Shown here: positions 15,402 through 21,265 of the stretch, one piece after another | Numbering within the stretch: the first letter of the stretch is position 1 | Layout of the letters: every line of letters starts with the position of its first letter | Source of the DNA: JAVBOD01 sp031551045 | GTDB taxonomy: Bacteria > Bacteroidota > Bacteroidia > Bacteroidales > UBA932 | DNA length: 21,265 nucleotides | NCBI GenBank assembly: GCA_031551045.1 | Contig: JAVBOD010000039.1 | Span: 1 to 21,265 of the forward strand | Reading direction: 5' to 3' | Program-made: the position numbers and the translations under genes | Notes under the pieces: model-generated | What the model was told of the DNA's origin: nothing | The model's database searches: none | The model's input: only the letters and a program-made list of their open reading frames with translations

Positions 15402-15436
15402 TTGTCCTACAGCCGGCCTTGCTCAGGATGACAAGC
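15402..15436. repeat. Second copy of the TTGTCAT palindrome, after the MATE gene
   Basis: CTTGTCCT (15402-15409) pairs with AGGATGACAAG (15426-15436) with a 3-base bulge. The reverse complement begins TTGTCATCCTGAGCAAGG, like the element at 9189-9219. T6 follows at 15442-15447, so on the plus strand it may also terminate MATE transcription. Confidence 0.55.
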
Positions 15437-15509
15437 GCCATTTTTTGATTTCATATACCGGATGTTGGATGTTTGCTTTTCGAGATTGGCTTCTGTGCGT
15501 TTAGATTTT

Positions 15510-15536
15510 ACAAATTTTAAAATTTGTCAATTTTTT
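15510..15536 (+). terminator. Perfect 18-bp palindrome plus T6, probable terminator
   Basis: ACAAATTTT/AAAATTTGT at 15510-15527 is a perfect palindrome followed by T6 at 15531-15536. It lies between the convergent MATE and M23 genes. Stability is limited by the lack of G and C, so an operator role is also possible. Confidence 0.4.
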
Positions 15537-15559
15537 CAAAGGCCGGTTAAGATTTCAGC

Positions 15560-16543
15560 TTATCGTATTTTTAATACTTGCCCTATTCGAATGGCGGCCG
15601 ACTCCGAAAGATTGTTTAATTTGCGCAAAGCATCCACCGTAGTATTGTAGCGTTTGGAAATGTTGTACAAGGTGTCGCCTTTTTCCACCTTATGGGTTTT
15701 GATGTTTGCGCTGCCGCTATCTGTTTTTGTGGGCGCCGAAGCGGTTGTAGTGCTTGTTGTTGTGGCCGGTTGCAGATTTTTTCCATAGCATTTGTAGCTG
15801 TCTTTGGAAAGTGCCAGCGTTCCGGAATATAGGGTGCAATCGTCAAAGTCAATCAACAATCGCGGATTGAACGGTTCTCCCTTGAAACGTGTTTCGAAAT
15901 GTAAATGAGTGCCGGTGGCGCGTCCGGTTTTACCGCCGCCGCCGAGATAATCGCCGGCTTTTACACGTTGGTCTTGTTTTACGCCGATACTGTTCAAGTG
16001 GCTGTAAACGGTTTCAAGGCCGTTCTCGTGGCGCACTACCACTACTTTTCCATAGGCGGCATATTCTTTAGCCATGCGCACCATGCCATCGAAAGCACAA
16101 TAAACAGGGTCGTCCATTTGCAGTTTTATATCAATGCCGGTGTGCATGCTGCTGCCGCGCGGGCCGAATTCCGATAAAATTTTTCCACACATGGGCATCA
16201 CGAATTTTTCGCCTTGAGCCAATAATCTTAATTGAACATTTTCCATCGGTTTGGGATCGGCATTGAGGCGAATGTGTTGTATGTTCCAGCTATTGCCGTA
16301 ATATTCGGGCGCCGGATAGCCGGAAGTTTTACGGGAGTTATTGGTATTCTCGGGAACTTTGGTAGGGGCCGTTGTTTTTGTGATGGAGGTGCTTGTCTTT
16401 TCCGTTTTTACCGTTGTAGCAATTGGCCTATATGTATTGCTTGTCCTTTCTGCGGAAGAAGAAACTCGTTGTGAGGATTTACAACTGTATAATCCGAAAA
16501 CAACAAATAGTAAAAAGCATTTGTAACTATGAAAACGTTGCAT
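15560..16543 (-). CDS. M23 peptidase lipoprotein with C-terminal LysM
   Basis: A 327-residue murein hydrolase of the LytM/M23 family, probably membrane-anchored and cutting peptide crosslinks. The start at 16543 gives a signal ending in a lipobox (GLYSC, Cys21). The upstream TTG at 16621 would add residues ahead of the signal. A Ser/Thr-rich linker (about 22-75) precedes the M23 domain at about 112-230. Zn ligands are H134 and D138 (MHTGIDI) and H215 (THLHFE), with H182 (YSHL) and H213 as the other active-site His, so it appears catalytically competent. A second linker leads to a LysM domain at 283-327 (HKVEKGDTLYNISKRY), which should bind peptidoglycan. Domain order is M23 then LysM. Confidence 0.93.
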   Translation of the reverse strand: MQRFHSYKCFLLFVVFGLYSCKSSQRVSSSAERTSNTYRPIATTVKTEKTSTSITKTTAPTKVPENTNNSRKTSGYPAPEYYGNSWNIQHIRLNADPKPMENVQLRLLAQGEKFVMPMCGKILSEFGPRGSSMHTGIDIKLQMDDPVYCAFDGMVRMAKEYAAYGKVVVVRHENGLETVYSHLNSIGVKQDQRVKAGDYLGGGGKTGRATGTHLHFETRFKGEPFNPRLLIDFDDCTLYSGTLALSKDSYKCYGKNLQPATTTSTTTASAPTKTDSGSANIKTHKVEKGDTLYNISKRYNTTVDALRKLNNLSESAAIRIGQVLKIR

Positions 16544-16564
16544 TTTGTTATCGATGGCTGTTTG

Positions 16565-16572
16565 CAAAGTTA
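16565..16572 (-). promoter_or_regulatory. Putative -7 box for the M23-LysM lipoprotein
   Basis: TAACTTTG on the minus strand, 21 bases before the ATG at 16543. It lies just downstream of the terminator of the DUF4382 gene, suggesting a separate transcript. Confidence 0.5.
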
Positions 16573-16605
16573 CTAAAAGTTTAAGAATACGACGAGATAA
16601 AACAT

Positions 16606-16635
16606 AAAAAAATCCCTCCAAAAAATTGAAGGGAT
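16606..16635 (-). terminator. Intrinsic terminator of the DUF4382 gene
   Basis: On the minus strand ATCCCT (16635-16630) pairs with AGGGAT (16617-16612), with the stem extendable by about 2 bp across one mismatch. A run of Ts follows (16612-16606). It lies 38 bases past the DUF4382 stop. Confidence 0.7.
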
Positions 16636-16673
16636 AAAATCTTATGAAATTAAAAACTATTATTTTCCTTTCT

Positions 16674-17462
16674 TTATTTCGGTAAATTCATTATACCCAG
16701 AGAGGTTGTTTGTCCGCGGTTTACCATTACATTCTCAATCTCTATATTTTGATGATTATTGTCATTGTCGGTTATATCATAAATGATTTTCCACGATGAA
16801 CTTTCTTGTAATCCGGAAAGTCGGAAATATCCATTCGTATTAGGGCTTACTAATATGCTGTCTTTTTCTAATACCGCCCATACAGCCGTTTGTGCCGGTA
16901 AGTTGGCTACATTACCTTCTATAACTCCGCTGGTATTATCGTTATATATGCGAACTGCCGGGGCTAATTGATAGGTTCCGTTGGCTGTTTTTACAATCGA
17001 ACGTAGTATATCGAAATCTAACCAAAGTTTGAGCGAACCGCCGGGTGTTAGTTCATTATTGGCATCTAATATTACTAAAGAGATATCCAGCGGATAGGTG
17101 ACTCCATCTTTAACTACGGTGTTACGGGAAGCTAGTACTAAACGAACATGATTAATATTTCCGGACGGAAAATCTTGTTCTGTTAGTAAAGCATCCAGCC
17201 CGTTTTGATAATCTAATAAGTTATAGACACCCGGACGTATTAAATCAAGCCTTCTCCAGCCGGTATTTATATCATCGCTGGAATTTACAAAAATCCCTTC
17301 TATATCAATATTTACAGCATCGAAAGGAGCGGATACGGAATTCAAGCGGATTTCTAATTTTGTGCTACCACTATCAACTTCATCGTTATAGTTACAACTA
17401 GTACATAATACAACCAATGTTGTAAAGATTAAAATTTTTGAAAAAATAGTTTTCATAATCAT
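16674..17462 (-). CDS. DUF4382-domain lipoprotein
   Basis: A 262-residue exported protein of the DUF4382 type, function unknown. The first 23 residues form a lipoprotein signal with Cys23 (VVLCTSC), so it should be anchored on a membrane facing the periplasm or outside. A second ATG six bases in is an equally possible start. The mature region begins with acidic and Ser residues, then a beta-rich domain (LEIRLNSVSAPFDAVNIDIE) as in DUF4382. The segment VIEGNVANLPAQTAVWAVLE, about 180-200, may open a carboxypeptidase-regulatory-like beta sandwich. A strong hairpin terminator follows. Upstream is a 585-bp gap. Visibly AT-rich. Family call rests on recognition by eye. Confidence 0.8.
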   Translation of the reverse strand: MIMKTIFSKILIFTTLVVLCTSCNYNDEVDSGSTKLEIRLNSVSAPFDAVNIDIEGIFVNSSDDINTGWRRLDLIRPGVYNLLDYQNGLDALLTEQDFPSGNINHVRLVLASRNTVVKDGVTYPLDISLVILDANNELTPGGSLKLWLDFDILRSIVKTANGTYQLAPAVRIYNDNTSGVIEGNVANLPAQTAVWAVLEKDSILVSPNTNGYFRLSGLQESSSWKIIYDITDNDNNHQNIEIENVMVNRGQTTSLGIMNLPK

Positions 17463-18047
17463 AAAATATTAACGTTTTTAATTTCTAATTTTTAGTGTTT
17501 GATTTTTAAGTTCGAAAACGATTAATCAACTAGCGTGCCAGAAATTTCGAAAAATAAAAAAGTAGCCTTAATTTTTTCCGCTAAATTTTATAATTTGTTA
17601 AAACAGTACTATTTATTGGCTATATAAAGTGATTTATACATTTAAGTACTAAAATATAAATACCAAAAAAAGATAATTTCACAGAAAATTATTTTAACTT
17701 AAAATATCTATATGGCTAATTCAATTTCGTTCAACTATAAAGTGCATAGTGATCAATTTTCCAAGCGTAAGATAGATGTAATTTCTTTAACGCTCTTCCT
17801 TCGTTCTTATTTCTACCATCGCTTTTCCTAAGCCTTGCGGATATCTCCTTTGTGCATTATTTCACTTATTGGTCGGTGGAATATTCTCACGAAGCGTTGC
17901 GCAAAACTCAAGAAGAGGCCGAGGAAACAGCGCGTCGAAGAAGGAGGCGGGTGCTACTTTAAAAATAGGAAGAAAGCGGCAAAGAAAATACCGCTAAGAA
18001 ATACAACGTATGCACAAAAGATGGAGAGATTCAAAAAATCAAAGGCT
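17463..18047. other. 585-bp AT-rich region without a convincing gene
   Basis: Bases 17463-17711 are strongly AT-rich with no open frame or promoter box recognised. On the plus strand an ATG at 17712 opens a 39-codon frame (MANSISFNYKVHSDQFSKRK...) ending at 17831, and the same frame runs on openly to 18185. Another frame (17771-17962) has no start codon but reads as a hydrophobic stretch, then VHYFTYWSVEYSHEALRK, then an Arg-rich tail. This could be the remnant of a small gene or chance. No protein family is recognised. Confidence 0.4.
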
Positions 18048-18058
18048 TTATTTTTTTG
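18032..18058 (-). terminator. AT-rich hairpin at the end of the beta-barrel gene
   Basis: An imperfect palindrome: C plus six A (18032-18038) faces seven T plus G (18051-18058), and AAA/TTT (18041-18043, 18047-18049) close on a GGC loop. The gene's TAA lies within it. Read on the minus strand the hairpin ends in a T6 run, and it could act on both strands. Confidence 0.4.
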
Positions 18059-18761
18059 TATGATTAGTGTTATTACTACCGCTACCGATAGGAATGTAAA
18101 CATTCAGCGTCCACGCCGAATTTGTTTGTCTGCCGGGCGCCGTTTTCATAATATCCGTGAGGCCTCCGTAGTATCTTATATCTAATGCAATGCTTTGGTT
18201 GCTGGGTAAAAATTTGTAAGCAATACCAAGAACGTAGCCGGCATCCAAGGTCGTAAACTGGTTGGTGACTTTGGTTGTGTACGACAATTTATTCTCGTTT
18301 ACATCGGTCTCGAAAACATCTTTTACACGCAAGGTCAAATTCACCTGCGGGCCGGCTTCTACAAAAAAGCGGCCAGCCACACGATAGCGAATCAACAACG
18401 GCAATCCCATGGCTTTGATAGAACGACGCACGGACCCGTTTGCAAAAAGTGAATCCAACAGTACATCTCCAACGGGATAAGGAGTAATATTTTTTGCCCC
18501 GAGCGATAACTTCGGGATAGCTTCGGGATGAAAGTAAAAATTGTCGTTTAATTTTACATTTAGAAATAAACCTAAATTTACTCCCACATCCAAGCTGGAA
18601 GTAGTTCCCGTTATATCTTTCAACGTTGGCCCGACCAACAATCCGAATTGTAACTTGTCGGAATTCAACTTGTCGCCGAACAGCAGTGCAATGACTACTT
18701 GGGATGATGCCGTGTTGGCTGAAAAAACGGCGAGGGATATTATAAGGATTATTTTTTTCAT
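18048..18761 (-). CDS. Outer-membrane beta-barrel protein, PorT-like
   Basis: A 237-residue exported protein with a signal peptide (MKKIILIISLAVFSANTASSQ, cleavage after SSQ or nearby) followed by alternating hydrophobic strands. Examples are LQFGLLVGPTLKDITG, LDVGVNLGLFLNVKLND, RFFVEAGPQVNLTLRV and LDAGYVLGIAYKFLP. This pattern fits the porin-family 'outer membrane beta-barrel' domain of Bacteroidota (PorT-like). The last strand (SAWTLNVYIPIG) is followed by a polar tail GSGSNNTNHTKK instead of ending on an aromatic residue, which is unusual for a barrel. No partner genes nearby; function unknown. Confidence 0.8.
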   Translation of the reverse strand: MKKIILIISLAVFSANTASSQVVIALLFGDKLNSDKLQFGLLVGPTLKDITGTTSSLDVGVNLGLFLNVKLNDNFYFHPEAIPKLSLGAKNITPYPVGDVLLDSLFANGSVRRSIKAMGLPLLIRYRVAGRFFVEAGPQVNLTLRVKDVFETDVNENKLSYTTKVTNQFTTLDAGYVLGIAYKFLPSNQSIALDIRYYGGLTDIMKTAPGRQTNSAWTLNVYIPIGSGSNNTNHTKK

Positions 18762-18885
18762 GTTTTATAATGGTAGTTTTACTGCCTGTTTCAAATGTGT
18801 TATACTAAGTTTCTATAATCAAGTTCTGTACCAAATTACACTTGTTATACGCTTGGTTCTTAGGTCGAAATAAGAGGCCTTTCGC

Positions 18886-18970
18886 ATGCTCCGGGAAAAA
18901 ACAGTAATGTTCATGCTGGAAACCTGTGCCGTCCAACCGTCCGGAAGTGGAGCATCGTCTGATTTTTTTT
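18886..18970 (+). ncRNA. Candidate structured RNA or terminator upstream of nfo
   Basis: ATGCTCC (18886-18892) is perfectly complementary to GGAGCAT (18949-18955). CCGG-containing inner sequence lies on both sides, and T8 follows at 18963-18970. No plus-strand gene lies just upstream, so this is not obviously the end of an mRNA. It could be a small RNA with its own terminator or a remnant. No Rfam family is recognised. Confidence 0.25.
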
Positions 18971-18991
18971 ATTAGGGAATGCTTATTGTTG

Positions 18992-18999
18992 TATTTTTG
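18992..18999 (+). promoter_or_regulatory. Putative -7 box for nfo
   Basis: TATTTTTG matches TAnnTTTG, 22 bases before the ATG at 19022. Confidence 0.5.
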
Positions 19000-19021
19000 T
19001 AAATAAAAAAACGAATCGATT

Positions 19022-19864
19022 ATGTTAAAAATAGGATCTCATCTCTCTATATCCAAAGGCTTTTTGGCGGCGGGTAACGACGCGCTTTCGATAGGCGCCA
19101 ACACTTTCCAGTTTTTTACCCGCAATCCGCGCGGCGGCAGCGCCAAAGCCATTGATGAAAAAGATATGGCAGATTTTCTGCAATTAGCCAGGCAGCACAA
19201 CTTTGCTATTCTGCTGGCACATGCTCCTTACACCTTAAATGTTTGTGCGGCCGATGCACATATCCGTAAGTTTGCCCGCGAAACCATGGCCGACGATTTA
19301 CGGCGCATGGAATACTTGCCCGGCAATTTGTATAATTTTCATCCGGGAAGTCACGTGCAGCAGGGCGTTGAAGCAGGTATCGATTATATTGCGGATACGC
19401 TGAATGCCGTGTTGAAACCGGAACAAACCACCATCGTTCTACTGGAAACTATGGCGGGCAAAGGTAGTGAAATAGGACGTACATTTGAAGAACTCCGCGC
19501 AATTATCGATAAAGTGCGCCTGAAAGAAAAAATAGGCGTTTGTATGGACACTTGCCATGTGTATGATGCCGGCTACGACATTGTCCACAATCTGGACGGC
19601 GTATTGAGCGAATTTGACCGTATCGTTGGACTTGACAGGTTACACGCCATGCATCTCAACGACAGTAAAAATCCGTTCGAAAGCCACAAAGACCGCCACG
19701 AAACCATCGGCAACGGATCGCTCGGATTGAAAACATTTGAAACAATTATCAATCATCCGAAGCTGCGACATTTACCGTTTTATCTGGAAACTCCCAACGA
19801 GTTGGATGGTTATGCCAAAGAAATAAAACTATTGAAAAGCCTTTATAATGAATCAAATTTGTAG
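19022..19864 (+). CDS. nfo: Endonuclease IV (AP endonuclease)
   Basis: Cleaves DNA 5' to abasic sites and clears blocked 3' ends in base-excision repair; cytoplasmic, with three metal ions. The 280 residues match the family length and opening (MLKIGSHLSISKG). All nine ligands expected from E. coli Nfo are present: H67, H107, E142 (LLETMAGKG), D176 and H179 (MDTCHVYDAG), H211 (HLNDSK), D224 and H226 (KDRHETIGNG) and E256 (LETP). The ATG at 19022 follows an AT-rich leader with a TATTTTTG box. Monocistronic, with a weak hairpin and T5 downstream. Highly confident. Confidence 0.97.
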   Translation: MLKIGSHLSISKGFLAAGNDALSIGANTFQFFTRNPRGGSAKAIDEKDMADFLQLARQHNFAILLAHAPYTLNVCAADAHIRKFARETMADDLRRMEYLPGNLYNFHPGSHVQQGVEAGIDYIADTLNAVLKPEQTTIVLLETMAGKGSEIGRTFEELRAIIDKVRLKEKIGVCMDTCHVYDAGYDIVHNLDGVLSEFDRIVGLDRLHAMHLNDSKNPFESHKDRHETIGNGSLGLKTFETIINHPKLRHLPFYLETPNELDGYAKEIKLLKSLYNESNL

Positions 19865-19928
19865 CGTCCTGAAATTATTAAATACATGGCCGTTGGATTT
19901 ATTCAGTAGTTGATAAGTGTTGTATTAG

Positions 19929-19963
19929 CAGGGTTTTAGCCGGATTTTAACGGGCCTGTTTTT
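19929..19963 (+). terminator. Possible terminator of nfo
   Basis: CAGG (19929-19932) and CCTG (19955-19958) with inner CCG/CGG pairing (19940-19942, 19951-19953), then T5 (19959-19963). The stem is interrupted, so support is weak. Confidence 0.35.
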
Positions 19964-20028
19964 CTCTAACTGCACGCTACTTCTAAACATTCCCGTGGAT
20001 AGCATTGCTGCTTGACCGAATATTTTAT

Positions 20029-20036
20029 TAAATTTG
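20029..20036 (+). promoter_or_regulatory. Putative -7 box for the AraC-family gene
   Basis: TAAATTTG matches TAnnTTTG, 12 bases before the ATG at 20049, so the leader would be only a few nt. It covers the TTG at 20034 and argues against that codon as the start. Confidence 0.5.
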
Positions 20037-20048
20037 CTTGCAGACAAC

Positions 20049-20837
20049 ATGTATTATTATCAAGAATATATTCCCGACACACGATTAGCCCCTTGGGTAA
20101 AAAATTATTGGTTGGCAAATGGTTTTGTGGATAGCGAAGTCATGCCAAAGGTTTTTCCCGACGGTTGTACCGATATTATTGTCAAATTCGATAGAATAAG
20201 GAGAACTTCTAATGCCGATCTTTTCGGGATAACGACAAGTTTTATCGAAGTAAACCAGCCAACATCCATGCAAATGTTCGGTATCCGTTTCAAGCCGGCC
20301 GGCATTACCGCCTTTACCCGTGTCCCGATGGAAGAACTTGCCGACCGGAGTGTGGAATTGTCTTTGATTGATACCTTGTTCGACCAATCATTTTATGCAG
20401 CATTGCCCGAAAAAAAATCGGTGGAAGAAATAATAGCGCATACGAATAGTTGTTTACTAAAGCAGCTTTCCCGTTTGTATCATGCCGACAGACAAATAAT
20501 CCGAGCGGTGGAGTTGATTAGTCATGCAAAAGGACAATTATCTTTGGCCGATGTAGCTTCCGATGTTTGCCTGTGCCAACGGCATTTCGAACGTAAATTC
20601 AAATCCGTGATTGGTGTCAGCCCCAAAATGTTTGCGAAAATATTCCGGTTTAAAAATGCCTTACAATCTATGCAAAAATATCCGCACAAAGACTTGCTGA
20701 CAATTGCCGTAGAATGCGGCTATTACGACCATACGCACCTTGCTAAAGATTTCAAGTTACTGACGGGCGATACGCCAAAAGATTTCCGGCAAAGAAAGTC
20801 GATTTTTTACGCTTACGGAGAGGAATATATCCCATAA
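20049..20837 (+). CDS. AraC-family transcriptional regulator
   Basis: A 262-residue DNA-binding regulator. Residues 1 to about 140 form an N-terminal sensor-like domain of the type found in many Bacteroidota AraC proteins (YIPDTRLAPWVKNYW, VFPDGCTDIIVKF, MFGIRFKPAG). Its ligand is unknown. The C-terminal half has the two AraC helix-turn-helix units: LSLADVASDVCLCQRHFERKF (about 170-190) and TIAVECGYYDHTHLAKDFK with LTGDTPKDFR (about 220-250). The ATG at 20049 fits the promoter box. The stop at 20835-20837 overlaps the putative promoter of the VOC gene. Adjacency suggests the VOC protein may be a target; this is inference. Confidence 0.92.
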   Translation: MYYYQEYIPDTRLAPWVKNYWLANGFVDSEVMPKVFPDGCTDIIVKFDRIRRTSNADLFGITTSFIEVNQPTSMQMFGIRFKPAGITAFTRVPMEELADRSVELSLIDTLFDQSFYAALPEKKSVEEIIAHTNSCLLKQLSRLYHADRQIIRAVELISHAKGQLSLADVASDVCLCQRHFERKFKSVIGVSPKMFAKIFRFKNALQSMQKYPHKDLLTIAVECGYYDHTHLAKDFKLLTGDTPKDFRQRKSIFYAYGEEYIP

Positions 20838-20842
20838 CTTTG
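20835..20842 (+). promoter_or_regulatory. Putative -7 box for the VOC gene
   Basis: TAACTTTG matches TAnnTTTG and shares its TAA with the AraC gene's stop codon. It lies 30 bases before the ATG at 20873, suggesting the VOC gene can be transcribed on its own. Confidence 0.5.
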
Positions 20843-20872
20843 CACCATTATTAATCCCTAAAAAATTGAGAT

Positions 20873-21265
20873 ATGAAATTCAGCAATGTAAGATTGTTAG
20901 TCAAAGACTACAAAAAATGCTTCCGGTTTTACACCGAAAAACTAGGTTTGGAAACGCTTTGGGGCGATGAAAACGGTTGTTATGCTTCCTTCAAAGTTGC
21001 GGATGGTATCGAAGGGTTAGCCATATTTGTGTCCGATTTTATGGCCCCCGCAGTCGGTAATGCCGACAAAGAGCAACCCGTGGGTTATCGCGAAAAATCA
21101 ATGATTTCCTTTGAGGTAGAAAATGTAGATGAAATTTATCAAACGTTTTTACAAAAGGGCATTCAATTTATTAATCAACCGACCGATATGCCCGATTGGG
21201 GAATGCGCGTTGTTCATTTGCGAGACCCCGAAAAAAATCTGATTGAATTTTTCACGCCTTTGAAA
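20873..21265 (+). CDS. VOC-fold (glyoxalase/bleomycin-resistance-like) protein, partial
   Basis: An open frame of 131 codons running off the window edge; probably nearly complete, since single-domain VOC proteins are about 120-140 residues. The beta-alpha-beta-beta-beta repeats are visible: MKFSNVRLLVKDYKKCFRFY with EKLGLETLWGDENGCYASF, then SMISFEVENVDEIYQTFLQK and RVVHLRDPEKNLIEFFTPL. The late Glu (NLIEFF) that often binds metal is kept. The N-terminal ligand position appears to be Leu (VRLLVKD), so it is probably not a classical glyoxalase I. It lies 35 bp after the AraC-type gene on the same strand. Substrate unknown. Confidence 0.9.
   Translation, partial: MKFSNVRLLVKDYKKCFRFYTEKLGLETLWGDENGCYASFKVADGIEGLAIFVSDFMAPAVGNADKEQPVGYREKSMISFEVENVDEIYQTFLQKGIQFINQPTDMPDWGMRVVHLRDPEKNLIEFFTPLK

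Noticed and set aside
16544..16621. TTG start extending the M23 lipoprotein by 26 residues
   Set aside because: Would bury the lipoprotein signal and begins within the terminator hairpin of the upstream gene.
17835..18185. 116-codon plus-strand frame from a TTG, running into the beta-barrel gene on the other strand
   Set aside because: No start of its own other than TTG, highly basic, overlaps the 3' end of a convincing gene, and has no recognisable domain. Mentioned only as part of the gap description.
1..21265. Search for tRNA or rRNA genes, transposases, phage genes, toxin-antitoxin or restriction systems
   Set aside because: No cloverleaf-like or rRNA sequence was recognised and no open frame carries such domains; the small palindromes are the only mobile-like elements seen.

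Overview
The window looks like chromosomal DNA of a Bacteroidota bacterium, probably order Bacteroidales. The grounds are: repeated TAnnTTTG-type -7 promoter boxes with AT-rich leaders lacking Shine-Dalgarno sites; a DAHP synthase-chorismate mutase fusion; a DUF4382 lipoprotein; a PorT-like outer-membrane barrel; a secreted Ser-type sulfatase; and a family 31 glycosidase. No rRNA, tRNA, CRISPR array, prophage or insertion sequence was recognised. Most of the window is ordinary core metabolism and envelope biology; the interest lies at gene junctions and in a few pairings.

Layout. 20-2455 (-) is thrA, with its promoter divergent from an omega-amidase-like nitrilase (2536-3309, +). 5702-3311 (-) is a tight three-gene unit: a RIC/hemerythrin-like diiron protein, a LuxR-type regulator whose receiver domain lacks the phosphoacceptor Asp, and a DAHP synthase-chorismate mutase fusion. 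5873-6937 (+) is a CNNM/CorC-type membrane protein. 7099-9176 (+) is lpxI-lpxB, two successive lipid A steps, overlapping by ATGA. They are followed by a secreted sulfatase, a FabK/nitronate-monooxygenase-like flavoprotein and a secreted GH31 glycosidase (9242-13216, +). Inorganic pyrophosphatase (13844-13224, -) converges on these. Then come a MATE transporter (14058-15389, +), an M23-LysM lipoprotein (16543-15560, -), a DUF4382 lipoprotein (17462-16674, -), an AT-rich gap with no convincing gene (17463-18047), a beta-barrel protein (18761-18048, -), endonuclease IV (19022-19864, +), an AraC-family regulator (20049-20837, +) and a VOC-fold protein that runs off the end (20873 onward, +).

How the genes relate. 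LpxI makes lipid X and LpxB condenses it with UDP-diacylglucosamine, so their coupling is functional. The sulfatase, flavoprotein and glycosidase are closely spaced and probably co-transcribed; the sulfatase and glycosidase could act on one sulfated glycan, but that is inference. The hemerythrin-like protein and the phosphorylation-incompetent regulator are the best candidate for a little-described signalling pair, perhaps sensing oxygen, NO or redox state. The aromatic-pathway gene behind them appears to share their transcript.

Small palindromic or direct-repeat elements sit at gene junctions. One forms the first 31 codons of the lpxB reading frame. Another lies upstream of the sulfatase start and would add a spurious N-terminus if the first ATG were chosen. 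Another supplies the last codons of lpxB. A 13-codon open frame with a hairpin lies between a promoter box and lpxI.
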